Of a stretch of 64,000 nucleotides of DNA, positions 56,551 to 64,000 are shown one piece after another. Within the stretch, counting starts at the first letter, position 1. Each line of letters opens with the position of its first letter. The notes below the pieces were generated by a model. That model ran no database searches, was not told the origin of the DNA, and saw only the letters and a list, made by a program, of their open reading frames with translations. The translations under genes were made by a program, and so were the position numbers. This DNA comes from Pseudomonas entomophila. GTDB lineage: Bacteria; Pseudomonadota; Gammaproteobacteria; Pseudomonadales; Pseudomonadaceae. The stretch covers positions 1 to 64,000 of the forward strand of contig NZ_JAAMQJ010000019.1 of NCBI RefSeq assembly GCF_013523125.1, in the 5' to 3' direction.

Positions 56551-57552
56551 TCAGGCAGTCGCCTTGTCGTCTTTCTTAAGGCTTGCGGGCGGCCAGTTGT
56601 CGAGGCGCATGCCGAGAGACAGACCACGAGAGGCCAGGACGTCCTTGATTTCGGTCAGGGACTTCTTGCCGAGGTTCGGAGTTTTCAACAGCTCGACTTC
56701 GGTGCGCTGGATCAGGTCACCGATGTAGTAGATGTTCTCCGCCTTCAGGCAGTTGGCCGAACGTACGGTCAGTTCCAGATCGTCGACTGGACGCAGCAGG
56801 ATCGGGTCGATCTCGTCTTCCTGCTCCACAACGACCGGTTCGCTGTCACCCTTGAGGTCGACGAACGCAGCGAGCTGCTGTTGCAGGATGGTCGCGGCAC
56901 GACGGATGGCCTCTTCAGGATCCAGGGTGCCGTTGGTCTCAAGATCGATGACCAGCTTGTCCAGGTTGGTGCGCTGTTCGACACGGGCGTTTTCAACCAC
57001 GTAGGCGATACGACGCACAGGGCTGAACGACGCGTCCAACTGGAGACGACCGATGCTGCGGCTTTCATCCTCGTCGGTCTGACGGGAGTCGGCCGGCTCG
57101 TAACCGCGACCACGAGCTACGGTGAGCTTCATGTTCAGGGCGCCGTTGGACGCCAGGTTCGCGATCACGTGATCGGGATTGACGATCTCGACATCGTGAT
57201 CCAGCTGAATATCGGCAGCGGTAACCACCCCCGAACCCTTTTTCGACAAGGTCAGCGTAACTTCGTCACGACCGTGCAGCTTGATAGCCAGGCCTTTCAG
57301 GTTCAACAGGATTTCAATGACGTCTTCCTGTACACCTTCGATCGCGGAGTACTCATGGAGTACGCCATCGATCTCGGCCTCGACTACTGCACAGCCAGGC
57401 ATGGAGGACAACAGGATGCGGCGCAGCGCGTTGCCCAGGGTATGGCCGAAGCCACGCTCGAGAGGCTCGAGCGTGATCTTGGCGCGGGTTGGACTGACCA
57501 CCTGCACATCGATGTGGCGGGGTGTCAGGAACTCATTTACCGAAATCTGCAT
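56551..57552 (-). CDS. rpoA: RNA polymerase alpha subunit
   Basis: 333 residues. The N-terminal domain (about 1-235) dimerises and nucleates polymerase assembly ([21 protein letters not shown]); a flexible linker (about 236-250) leads to the C-terminal domain (about 250-325) with [20 protein letters not shown] and [13 protein letters not shown], which contacts UP elements and activators. It lies in the usual place between rpsD and rplQ, 22 bases after rpsD. Confidence 0.99.
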
Positions 57553-57574
57553 GGATGCACCTATTTTCTAGCCC

Positions 57575-58195
57575 TTACTTGGAGTAGAGCTCGACAATCA
57601 GGTTTTCGTTGATGTCGGCGGACAGGTCGCTGCGAGCAGGCACGTTCTTGAAAACGCCCGACTTCTTGGCAGCATCCACGTCTACCCACTCAACGCGGCC
57701 ACGCTGGGCGCACAGTTCAAGGGCTTGAACAATGCGCAGCTGGTTCGACGATTTCTCGCGAACGGCGACCACGTCACCCGGACGAACTTGGTAGGATGGA
57801 ATGTTCACGGTCTTGCCGTTGACGCTGATCGCCTTGTGCGATACCAGCTGACGGGATTCGGCGCGAGTCGAACCGAAGCCCATACGGTAGACGACGTTAT
57901 CCAGACGGCATTCGAGCAGTTGCAGCAGGTTCTCACCGGTGGCGCCTTTTTTCGAGGCAGCCAGCTTGTAGTAACCGCTGAATTGACGCTCCAGAACACC
58001 GTAGATACGACGAACTTTTTGTTTCTCGCGCAGCTGGGTGCCGTAGTCGGACTGACGGCCACGGCGCTGGCCGTGTACACCTGGGGCTGCTTCGATGTTG
58101 CACTTCGATTCCAGAGCGCGAACGCCGCTCTTCAGGAACAGGTCAGTGCCTTCACGGCGAGACAGTTTGCATTTTGGACCAATGTAACGTGCCAT
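57575..58195 (-). CDS. rpsD: 30S ribosomal protein S4
   Basis: 206 residues. S4 nucleates 30S assembly and in many gamma-proteobacteria is the repressor of the alpha operon. The start [20 protein letters not shown], the [15 protein letters not shown] block and the S4 RNA-binding domain ([20 protein letters not shown]) are clear. It begins 15 bases after rpsK. Confidence 0.99.
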   Translation of the reverse strand: MARYIGPKCKLSRREGTDLFLKSGVRALESKCNIEAAPGVHGQRRGRQSDYGTQLREKQKVRRIYGVLERQFSGYYKLAASKKGATGENLLQLLECRLDNVVYRMGFGSTRAESRQLVSHKAISVNGKTVNIPSYQVRPGDVVAVREKSSNQLRIVQALELCAQRGRVEWVDVDAAKKSGVFKNVPARSDLSADINENLIVELYSK

Positions 58196-58210
58196 TTATC
58201 TGTCTCCTGA

Positions 58211-58600
58211 TTACACGCGACGCTTCTTCGGCGGACGGCACCCGTTATGCGGGATTGGCGTCACGTCGGTGATGCTGGCGATCTTGTAGCCGCAGCCGTT
58301 GAGTGCACGCACAGCGGACTCACGACCCGGACCTGGACCCTTGACGTTGACGTCGAGGTTTTTCAGACCGTATTCCAGCGCAGCTTGACCAGCACGTTCT
58401 GCAGCGATCTGCGCGGCGAACGGGGTGGATTTGCGCGAACCACGGAAACCCGAACCACCGGAGGTCGCCCAGGACAATGCGTTGCCCTGACGGTCGGTGA
58501 TGGTCACGATGGTGTTGTTGAAAGACGCATGGATGTGGGCGATGCCATCAACCACTGTCTTTTTGACTTTCTTACGAGGACGAGCAGCAGGTTTTGCCAT
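58211..58600 (-). CDS. rpsK: 30S ribosomal protein S11
   Basis: 129 residues, part of the 30S platform at the mRNA exit. [39 protein letters not shown] (here [19 protein letters not shown]) and the C-terminal [18 protein letters not shown] are standard. The gap to rpsM is 18 bases. Confidence 0.99.
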   Translation of the reverse strand: MAKPAARPRKKVKKTVVDGIAHIHASFNNTIVTITDRQGNALSWATSGGSGFRGSRKSTPFAAQIAAERAGQAALEYGLKNLDVNVKGPGPGRESAVRALNGCGYKIASITDVTPIPHNGCRPPKKRRV

Positions 58601-58618
58601 GTCTATATTCCCGGGCGG

Positions 58619-58975
58619 TTACTTGCGGATCGGCTTACGCGGGCCCTTGCGGGTGCGTGCGTTGGTCTTGGTGCGCTGACCGCGAACCGGCAGACCTTTA
58701 CGATGACGCAGGCCGCGGTAGCAACCCAGGTCCATCAAGCGCTTGATCTTCATGTTGATGTCACGACGCAGGTCACCTTCGGTGGTGAACTTCGCGACTT
58801 CGCCACGCAGGGTTTCGATTTGCTCGTCGCTCAGATCCTTGATCTTCGCGGCTGGGTTGACACCAGCGTCTGCACAGATTTTCTGCGCAGTTGTGCGACC
58901 GACACCATAGATGTAGGTCAGCGAGATAACAGTGTGCTTGTTATCTGGAATGTTGACGCCTGCAATACGGGCCAT
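58619..58975 (-). CDS. rpsM: 30S ribosomal protein S13
   Basis: 118 residues, head of the 30S subunit with contacts to the P-site tRNA and L5. The start [37 protein letters not shown] and the basic tail [18 protein letters not shown] are family sequence. It is the first gene of the alpha operon; its promoter and a strong hairpin lie in the 132-base gap after rpmJ. Confidence 0.99.
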
Positions 58976-59035
58976 TCAGTGGAACTCCAGTTGACAGCTA
59001 CCTACGCCCCGGAAGCCAAGAAAATGGGGCGCAAG

Positions 59036-59064
59036 ATGATATCGCTGTAGAAACGATTAATCAA
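59036..59064 (-). promoter_or_regulatory. alpha operon (rpsM) promoter
   Basis: On the minus strand TTGATT (59064-59059), exact 17-base spacer, TATCAT (59041-59036), about 60 bases before rpsM. The -35 box shares two bases with the 3' arm of the hairpin at 59063-59090. Confidence 0.65.
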
Positions 59065-59090
59065 CCCAGCAGCACACTAGCTGCTGGGTT
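59063..59090 (-). terminator. hairpin between rpmJ and rpsM
   Basis: AACCCAGCAGC and GCTGCTGGGTT form a perfect eleven-base stem with a six-base loop, 17 bases past the rpmJ stop. The following GATTAATCGTTT is only partly T-rich, so termination of the spc transcript may be partial. Confidence 0.65.
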
Positions 59091-59107
59091 TGTAACGCGG
59101 ATCACAC

Positions 59108-59224
59108 TCAGCCTTGGCGCTGCTTGTGACGCGGCTCCGCGCTGCAGATGACTCGCACGACACCTTCGCGGCGAATAATCTTGCAGTTGCGGCACAGCTT
59201 TTTCACCGATGCACGAACTTTCAT
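59108..59224 (-). CDS. rpmJ: 50S ribosomal protein L36
   Basis: 38 residues: [20 protein letters not shown] then [18 protein letters not shown]. Three Cys and one His (C11, C14, C27, H33) form the zinc ribbon, so this is the zinc-binding (C+) L36. It lies between secY and rpsM, its normal place at the end of spc. The secY stop is 28 bases upstream. Confidence 0.97.
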
Positions 59225-59252
59225 CACCAACTCCTCGAACCTTAGGGGCCGA

Positions 59253-60584
59253 TCAGCGCAGCATGCTGCTGCCACCGTAGCCTTTCAGGTTGGCTTTCTT
59301 CATCAGGGATTCGTACTGGTGTGAAACGAGGTGCGATTGTACTTGGGACATGAAGTCCATCACAACCACTACCACGATCAGCAACGAGGTCCCGCCAAGG
59401 TAGAACGGAACGTTTGCAGCCACCACCAGGAACTGGGGCAGCAGGCACACGGCCGTCATGTATAGAGCACCGAACATGGTCAGACGGGTCAGAACGCCAT
59501 CAATGTAGCGCGCCGACTGCTCACCAGGACGGATGCCCGGAATAAAGGCACCGGACTTCTTCAGGTTTTCCGCTACGTCTTTCGGGTTGAACATCAACGC
59601 TGTGTAGAAGTAGCAGAAGAAGATGATCCCTGCACTAAACAGCAGAATGTTCAACGGCTGACCAGGAGCGATCGACTGCGAGATGTCCTGCAACCAGCCC
59701 ATACCTTCGGACTGACCGAACCAGGCACCCAGCGAAGCCGGGAACAGCAGAATGCTGCTGGCGAAAATGGCCGGGATGACCCCAGCCATGTTCACCTTGA
59801 GCGGCAAGTGGCTCGTCTGCGCAGCGAAGACCTTGCGGCCCTGCTGACGCTTGGCGTAGTGAACGGCGATACGCCGCTGACCCCGCTCGATAAACACCAC
59901 GAAACCGATGATCGCTACTGCGAGCAAACCGATGGCGACCAGAGCGAAGATGTTGATATCGCCTGTGCGTGCAGACTCGAAAGACTGCCCGATTGCTCTC
60001 GGAAGACCGGCGACGATACCTGCGAAGATCAACATCGAGATACCGTTGCCCACACCGCGCTCGGTGATCTGCTCGCCCAGCCACATCATGAACATCGCGC
60101 CGGCCACGAACGTGGCGACCGCGACGAAATGGAAGCCGAGGCTCGTAGAGAACGCCACACCCTGGTTGGCCAGGCCAATGGACATGCCAGTGGCCTGGAC
60201 CAATGCCAGGATCACGGTGAGGTAGCGGGTGTACTGGCTGATCTTGCGACGGCCAGCTTCACCTTCCTTCTTCAACTGCTCCAGCTGTGGGCTGACTGCG
60301 GTCATGAGCTGCATGATGATCGATGCCGAGATGTACGGCATGATCCCCAGTGCAAAGATGCTCATGCGCTCCAGCGCACCACCGGAAAACATGTTGAACA
60401 AGCTAAGAATGGTCCCCTCATTCTGTCGGAACAGTTCCGCCAGGCGGTCAGGATTGATCCCGGGCACTGGGATGTGCGCGCCGATCCGGTAGACGATGAT
60501 CGCCAGGAACAGGAAGCGCAGACGAGCCCAGAGTTCCGACATCCCGCCCTTGCCGAGCGAAGAGAGAGCACCTTGCTTAGCCAT
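59253..60584 (-). CDS. secY: protein translocase subunit SecY
   Basis: 443 residues with ten membrane helices, the channel of the SecYEG translocon. [20 protein letters not shown], the plug/helix 2 region [32 protein letters not shown] and the C5 loop [22 protein letters not shown] identify it. It starts directly after the rplO stop and precedes rpmJ. Confidence 0.99.
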
Positions 60585-61019
60585 TTATTCCTCGAATTTG
60601 CCGCCAGCTGCTTCGATAGCCGCACGCGCACCTTTGGTGACGGCGATACCCTTGAGGGTGACTGCACGAGTGACTTCGCCCGACAGCATGATTTTCACAC
60701 GCTGAACGTTCTGGTTGATCACGTTGGCGTCCTTGAGGGACTGAACGGTGATCAGGTCACCTTCCACCTTGGCCAGCTCGGACAGACGCACTTCGGCGCG
60801 GTCCATGGCTTTCAGCGAAACGAAGCCGAACTTCGGCAGGCGACGGTGCAGCGGCTGTTGACCGCCTTCGAAGCCCGGAGCGATGGTGCCACCGGAACGG
60901 GAGGTCTGACCTTTGTGGCCGCGGCCACCGGTCTTGCCCAAACCGCTACCGATACCACGGCCCGGACGATGCTTCTCGCGACGGGAACCCGGCGCTGGAC
61001 TCAGATCATTGAGTTTCAT
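60585..61019 (-). CDS. rplO: 50S ribosomal protein L15
   Basis: 144 residues. The Gly/Arg-rich N-terminus [20 protein letters not shown] followed by KGQTSRSGG and [18 protein letters not shown] is characteristic; L15 is a late-assembly 50S core protein. It lies between rpmD and secY with only three bases to rpmD and none to secY. Confidence 0.99.
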   Translation of the reverse strand: MKLNDLSPAPGSRREKHRPGRGIGSGLGKTGGRGHKGQTSRSGGTIAPGFEGGQQPLHRRLPKFGFVSLKAMDRAEVRLSELAKVEGDLITVQSLKDANVINQNVQRVKIMLSGEVTRAVTLKGIAVTKGARAAIEAAGGKFEE

Positions 61020-61022
61020 CGA

Positions 61023-61199
61023 TTAACCCTCGACGCGCAGCATGTAGTAAGCCTTGTTGATCATCCCGCGGTTCTCGGGAGTATCCTGGACTTCTACAGT
61101 GTGACCGATGCGACGCAGACCCAGACCCTTCACGCACAGCTTGTGATTGGGCAGGCGACCTGCGGTGCTTTTGATCAGCGTTACTTTGACGGTTGCCAT
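61023..61199 (-). CDS. rpmD: 50S ribosomal protein L30
   Basis: 58 residues: [20 protein letters not shown], then a middle with [20 protein letters not shown] and the end YYMLRVEG. Size, sequence and position between rpsE and rplO identify L30. It starts two bases after the rpsE stop. Confidence 0.97.
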   Translation of the reverse strand: MATVKVTLIKSTAGRLPNHKLCVKGLGLRRIGHTVEVQDTPENRGMINKAYYMLRVEG

Positions 61200-61201
61200 G
61201 A

Positions 61202-61702
61202 TCAGAAGATCTCCTCGACGGTCTTGCCGCGCTTGGCAGCAATGGATTCAGGAGATTGCATGGCTTTCAGACCCTTGAAGGTGGCATAGACCACGTTCAC
61301 TGGGTTGGTCGAACCGTAGCACTTGGCCAGAACGTTCTGGACGCCAGCAACTTCCAGGACAGCACGCATTGCGCCGCCGGCGATGATACCGGTACCTTCG
61401 GAAGCAGGCTGCATGTACACCTTCGACGCGCCGTGGGCGGACTTGGTGGCGTACTGCAGGGTGGTGCCCTTCAGGTCGACCTGGATCATGTTGCGACGAG
61501 CAGCTTCCATGGCTTTTTGGATCGCAGCTGGAACTTCGCGCGATTTGCCACGGCCGAAGCCGACGCGACCTTTGCCATCACCTACCACGGTCAGCGCGGT
61601 GAAGGTGAAGATACGGCCGCCTTTGACGGTTTTTGCAACGCGGTTAACTTGAACCAGCTTCTCGATGTAGCCTTCGTCGCGCTTTTGGTCGTTATTTGCC
61701 AT
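61202..61702 (-). CDS. rpsE: 30S ribosomal protein S5
   Basis: 166 residues, involved in decoding fidelity and mRNA helicase activity. [40 protein letters not shown] and [21 protein letters not shown] are standard. The spectinomycin-loop region around KTVKGGR appears wild type. It is three bases from rplR. Confidence 0.99.
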   Translation of the reverse strand: MANNDQKRDEGYIEKLVQVNRVAKTVKGGRIFTFTALTVVGDGKGRVGFGRGKSREVPAAIQKAMEAARRNMIQVDLKGTTLQYATKSAHGASKVYMQPASEGTGIIAGGAMRAVLEVAGVQNVLAKCYGSTNPVNVVYATFKGLKAMQSPESIAAKRGKTVEEIF

Positions 61703-61705
61703 AAC

Positions 61706-62056
61706 TTAGAACTCCAGCCCGCCTTCACGAGCAGCATCAGCCAGCGCCTTGACGCGGCCGTGGTACTTGAAGCCAGAACGGTCGAAAGCAACTTGAGAAA
61801 CGCCAGCGGCTTTCGCGCGCTCGGCTACCAGCTTGCCAACCTTAGTGGCCGCATCGATGTTGCCAGTGGCGCCATCACGCAGGTCTTTGTCCAAGGTCGA
61901 GGCGCTTGCCAGAACCTTGCTGCCGTCGGCCGAAATGACCTGGGCGTAGATGTGCTGCGAGGAGCGGAACACGCAGAGACGCACGACTTCGAGTTCGTGC
62001 ATTTTCAGGCGTGCTTTGCGAGCGCGACGCAGTCGAGTAACTTTTTTGTCGGTCAT
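61706..62056 (-). CDS. rplR: 50S ribosomal protein L18
   Basis: 116 residues, a 5S rRNA-binding protein. [33 protein letters not shown], and [20 protein letters not shown] mark the family. It lies ten bases after rplF and precedes rpsE. Confidence 0.99.
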   Translation of the reverse strand: MTDKKVTRLRRARKARLKMHELEVVRLCVFRSSQHIYAQVISADGSKVLASASTLDKDLRDGATGNIDAATKVGKLVAERAKAAGVSQVAFDRSGFKYHGRVKALADAAREGGLEF

Positions 62057-62066
62057 TTGCTAGGCC

Positions 62067-62600
62067 CTACTTCTTCTTGGCTTCTTTACGACGGACTACT
62101 TCGTCCGCGTAACGCACACCCTTGCCTTTGTAAGGCTCTGGCGGACGGAAATCGCGGATTTCAGCGGCCACCTGACCCACCAGCTGCTTGTCGATACCCT
62201 TGATCAGGATGTCGGTCTGGCTTGGGGTTTCAGCGGTGATACCTGCTGGCAGTTCGTAATCCACTGGATGCGAGAAGCCCAGAGCCAGGTTCAGGATGTT
62301 GCCCTTGGCCTGTGCCTTGTAACCAACACCGACCAGCTGGAGCTTGCGCTCGAAGCCTTGGCTGACGCCTTGGACCATGTTGTTGACCAGCGCACGGGTG
62401 GTACCGGCCATGGCACGAGCTTGCTGGTCACCGTTGCGGGCAGCGAAACGTACTTCGCCGCTTTCTTCGGTAACTTCAACAGAGGAGTGAACGTTCAGTT
62501 CGAGAGTGCCCTTGGCACCCTTCACCGAAAGCTGCTGGCCGGCGAATTTGACTTCGACGCCGGAGGGCAGCTTAACGGGGTTCTTAGCGACGCGAGACAT
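62067..62600 (-). CDS. rplF: 50S ribosomal protein L6
   Basis: 177 residues with two homologous RNA-binding domains. [60 protein letters not shown] and the C-terminal [20 protein letters not shown] identify it. It begins 12 bases after rpsH. Confidence 0.99.
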   Translation of the reverse strand: MSRVAKNPVKLPSGVEVKFAGQQLSVKGAKGTLELNVHSSVEVTEESGEVRFAARNGDQQARAMAGTTRALVNNMVQGVSQGFERKLQLVGVGYKAQAKGNILNLALGFSHPVDYELPAGITAETPSQTDILIKGIDKQLVGQVAAEIRDFRPPEPYKGKGVRYADEVVRRKEAKKK

Positions 62601-62612
62601 GCCTATCTCCCC

Positions 62613-63005
62613 TTAGAACACTGTGCACAGAACTTCGCCGCCGACACCGGCAGCGCGCGCAGCACGATCCGTCATCACACCTTTGTTGGTGGAGACGATG
62701 GAGACGCCCAGACCGCCACGTACTTTCGGCAGTTCGGTAACGGCCTTGTACTGACGCAGACCTGGACGGCTAGCGCGCTTCAGCTCTTCGATGACCGGAC
62801 GGCCTTCGAAATACTTCAGCTCGAGCGACAGGGAGGGCTTGACTTCGCTGGTGACTTGATAGTCGGCGATGTAACCTTCATCTTTGAGAACTTTGGCTAC
62901 CGCAACCTTCAGAGTCGAAGAAGGCATGCTCACGACGGACTTTTCAGCCATCTGGGCATTACGGATGCGAGTTAGCATGTCCGCTAACGGGTCCTGCATA
63001 CTCAT
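62613..63005 (-). CDS. rpsH: 30S ribosomal protein S8
   Basis: 130 residues. S8 is a primary 16S rRNA binder and the autoregulator of spc in E. coli. [20 protein letters not shown], the [18 protein letters not shown] block and the end [20 protein letters not shown] are standard. The in-frame upstream extension has no S8 sequence. The gap to rpsN is 205 bases, far longer than the other spc gaps, and holds a strong hairpin and a promoter-like pair. Confidence 0.99.
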   Translation of the reverse strand: MSMQDPLADMLTRIRNAQMAEKSVVSMPSSTLKVAVAKVLKDEGYIADYQVTSEVKPSLSLELKYFEGRPVIEELKRASRPGLRQYKAVTELPKVRGGLGVSIVSTNKGVMTDRAARAAGVGGEVLCTVF

Positions 63006-63100
63006 GGGCTTGATGCTCCTGATACAAGAAATATTAGCCTTGCGGCTATCACAACCACCTGATCGTGCCGGGCGGACACCCAGGCTCAGGCGAGCCGGCA

Positions 63101-63129
63101 ATTCTAGACACAAGCCAGAAACGAAACAA
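63101..63129 (-). promoter_or_regulatory. candidate internal spc promoter before rpsH
   Basis: On the minus strand TTGTTT (63129-63124), exact 17-base spacer, TAGAAT (63106-63101), about 95 bases before rpsH. The -35 lies inside the 3' arm of the hairpin at 63122-63152. Confidence 0.45.
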
Positions 63130-63152
63130 GCCCCAAGAAGGGGCTTGTTTCG
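63122..63152 (-). terminator. strong hairpin between rpsN and rpsH inside the spc operon
   Basis: CGAAACAAGCCCC and GGGGCTTGTTTCG form a perfect 13-base stem around a five-base loop, followed on the minus strand by TTTCTGG. It lies 58 bases past the rpsN stop. It could terminate, attenuate or protect the upstream message. Confidence 0.7.
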
Positions 63153-63210
63153 CTGTGAGGCCACCGACGGTCGGGAGATCGCGCTCTCGCCGCCGGTAAA
63201 CCCAACTGAC

Positions 63211-63516
63211 TTACCAGCTGGCCTTGACCAGGCCTGGTACGTCGCCGCGCATGGCAGCTTGGCGCAGCATGTTACGGCCGAGGCCGAACTTGCGGTATAC
63301 GCCGTGCGGACGACCGGTCAGGCGGCAGCGGTTGCGCAGGCGCGCAGCGCTGGCGTCACGTGGCTGCTTCTGCAGCGCGACAACGGCGGCGAAACGCTCT
63401 TCTGGAGAAGCGTTCAGGTCGACGATGGTCGCTTTCAGCTCGGCACGCTTTTTAGCGTACTTGGCTACCGTGAGCTGACGCTTCAGCTCGCGGTTCTTCA
63501 TGCTCTTCTTGGCCAT
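63211..63516 (-). CDS. rpsN: 30S ribosomal protein S14 (zinc-independent form)
   Basis: 101 residues, the long C-minus type. [20 protein letters not shown] and the C-terminal [20 protein letters not shown] are standard; only one Cys remains, so no zinc ribbon forms. The in-frame extension upstream overlaps rplE and is not S14. It starts 13 bases after the rplE stop. Confidence 0.98.
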   Translation of the reverse strand: MAKKSMKNRELKRQLTVAKYAKKRAELKATIVDLNASPEERFAAVVALQKQPRDASAARLRNRCRLTGRPHGVYRKFGLGRNMLRQAAMRGDVPGLVKASW

Positions 63517-63529
63517 TTTCCTACTCCAA

Positions 63530-64000
63530 TCAGTTGCGGAACGGGAATTTGAAAGCACGCAGCAGAGCGCGGCCTTCGTCATCCGAACGAGCAGTGGTGG
63601 TCAGGGTAATGTCCAGACCGCGCAGAGCATCGATCTTGTCGTAGTCGATTTCCGGGAAGATGATCTGCTCTTTGACGCCCATGCTGTAGTTGCCATGACC
63701 GTCGAAGGACTTGGCATTCAGGCCGCGGAAGTCGCGAACCCGAGGCAGGGAGATAGCCAGCAGGCGATCCAGGAATTCGTACATACGATCACTACGCAGA
63801 GTGACCTTGACGCCGATCGGCCAACCTTCACGAACCTTGAAACCCGCAATCGACTTGCGAGCGAACGTCACGACTGGCTTCTGGCCAGTGATCTTTTCCA
63901 GGTCGGCAACAGCGTGCTCGATGACTTTCTTGTCACCGATCGCTTCGCCCAGGCCCATGTTCAGGGTGATCTTGGTAACGCGAGGGACTTCCATCACGTT
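63530..64000 (-). CDS. rplE: 50S ribosomal protein L5 (5' end outside window)
   Basis: The visible part is about 157 codons out of the usual 179; the N-terminal 22 or so residues lie beyond position 64000. [54 protein letters not shown] sequence and [14 protein letters not shown] are L5 sequence. L5 binds 5S rRNA and contacts S13. The internal MMEVPRV codon is not the true start. Confidence 0.98.
   Translation of the reverse strand, partial: NVMEVPRVTKITLNMGLGEAIGDKKVIEHAVADLEKITGQKPVVTFARKSIAGFKVREGWPIGVKVTLRSDRMYEFLDRLLAISLPRVRDFRGLNAKSFDGHGNYSMGVKEQIIFPEIDYDKIDALRGLDITLTTTARSDDEGRALLRAFKFPFRN

Overview
The window is a chromosomal segment of a fluorescent Pseudomonas, most likely of the P. 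putida group. The evidence is high GC, protein sequences that read as close P. putida relatives, and a gene order that from memory matches the P. putida and P. aeruginosa region running from the spc/alpha ribosomal operons through katA, uvrA, ssb, oprG, the riboflavin cluster and dxs to mpl/ubiX. No tRNA, rRNA, CRISPR array, prophage or complete insertion sequence was recognised.

Layout. 1-2.5 kb: a small YceK-like lipoprotein, ubiX and mpl, all minus. 2.6-10.3 kb: an ethanolamine catabolic unit made of a sigma-54 activator facing an acetaldehyde dehydrogenase, an ethanolamine permease and eutBC. A candidate activator site and two sigma-54 promoter candidates are visible, with an unusual heptamer repeat and REP elements. 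10.7-13.7 kb: a DedA protein, mtfA, ppa and a LexA-fold regulator that has lost its peptidase residues. 13.9-21.6 kb: a complete kdpFABCDE potassium system (minus), including the 29-residue KdpF. 21.9-25.6 kb: a periplasmic esterase, a REP-rich gap, an FMN riboswitch with ribB, then xseB-ispA-dxs continuing to 27.6 kb.

27.7-35.2 kb (minus): ribA (GTG start), an orphan solute-binding protein, pgpA, thiL, nusB, ribH, ribBX, ribE, ribD and nrdR. Together with the riboswitch-controlled ribB this gives the full riboflavin pathway, with two DHBP synthases and only one credible GTP cyclohydrolase II. 35.3-41.7 kb: a YbaY-type lipoprotein, a methyltransferase, CnoX, a small unknown protein, a zinc-type ABC operon (His-rich ZrgA-like protein, ATPase, permease, DUF3299 protein) and oprG behind an ANR box. 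41.7-47.1 kb: two nucleotide-sugar enzymes and an XRE regulator with its own inverted-repeat operator, then an AgcS symporter and an asparaginase.

47.15-48.8 kb is the one clearly accessory stretch. Its GC is visibly lower and it holds four small genes of no recognised family, two of them predicted membrane proteins. 48.8-56 kb: ssb, a YajR-type MFS transporter, uvrA (GTG start), the heme-ligand-less ferritin ftnA and catalase katA. 56-64 kb (minus): the alpha operon (rplQ-rpoA-rpsD-rpsK-rpsM) and the spc operon from rpmJ to rplE, which is cut by the window edge. Two strong hairpins interrupt this ribosomal block, each with a promoter-like -35/-10 pair overlapping or abutting its downstream arm.
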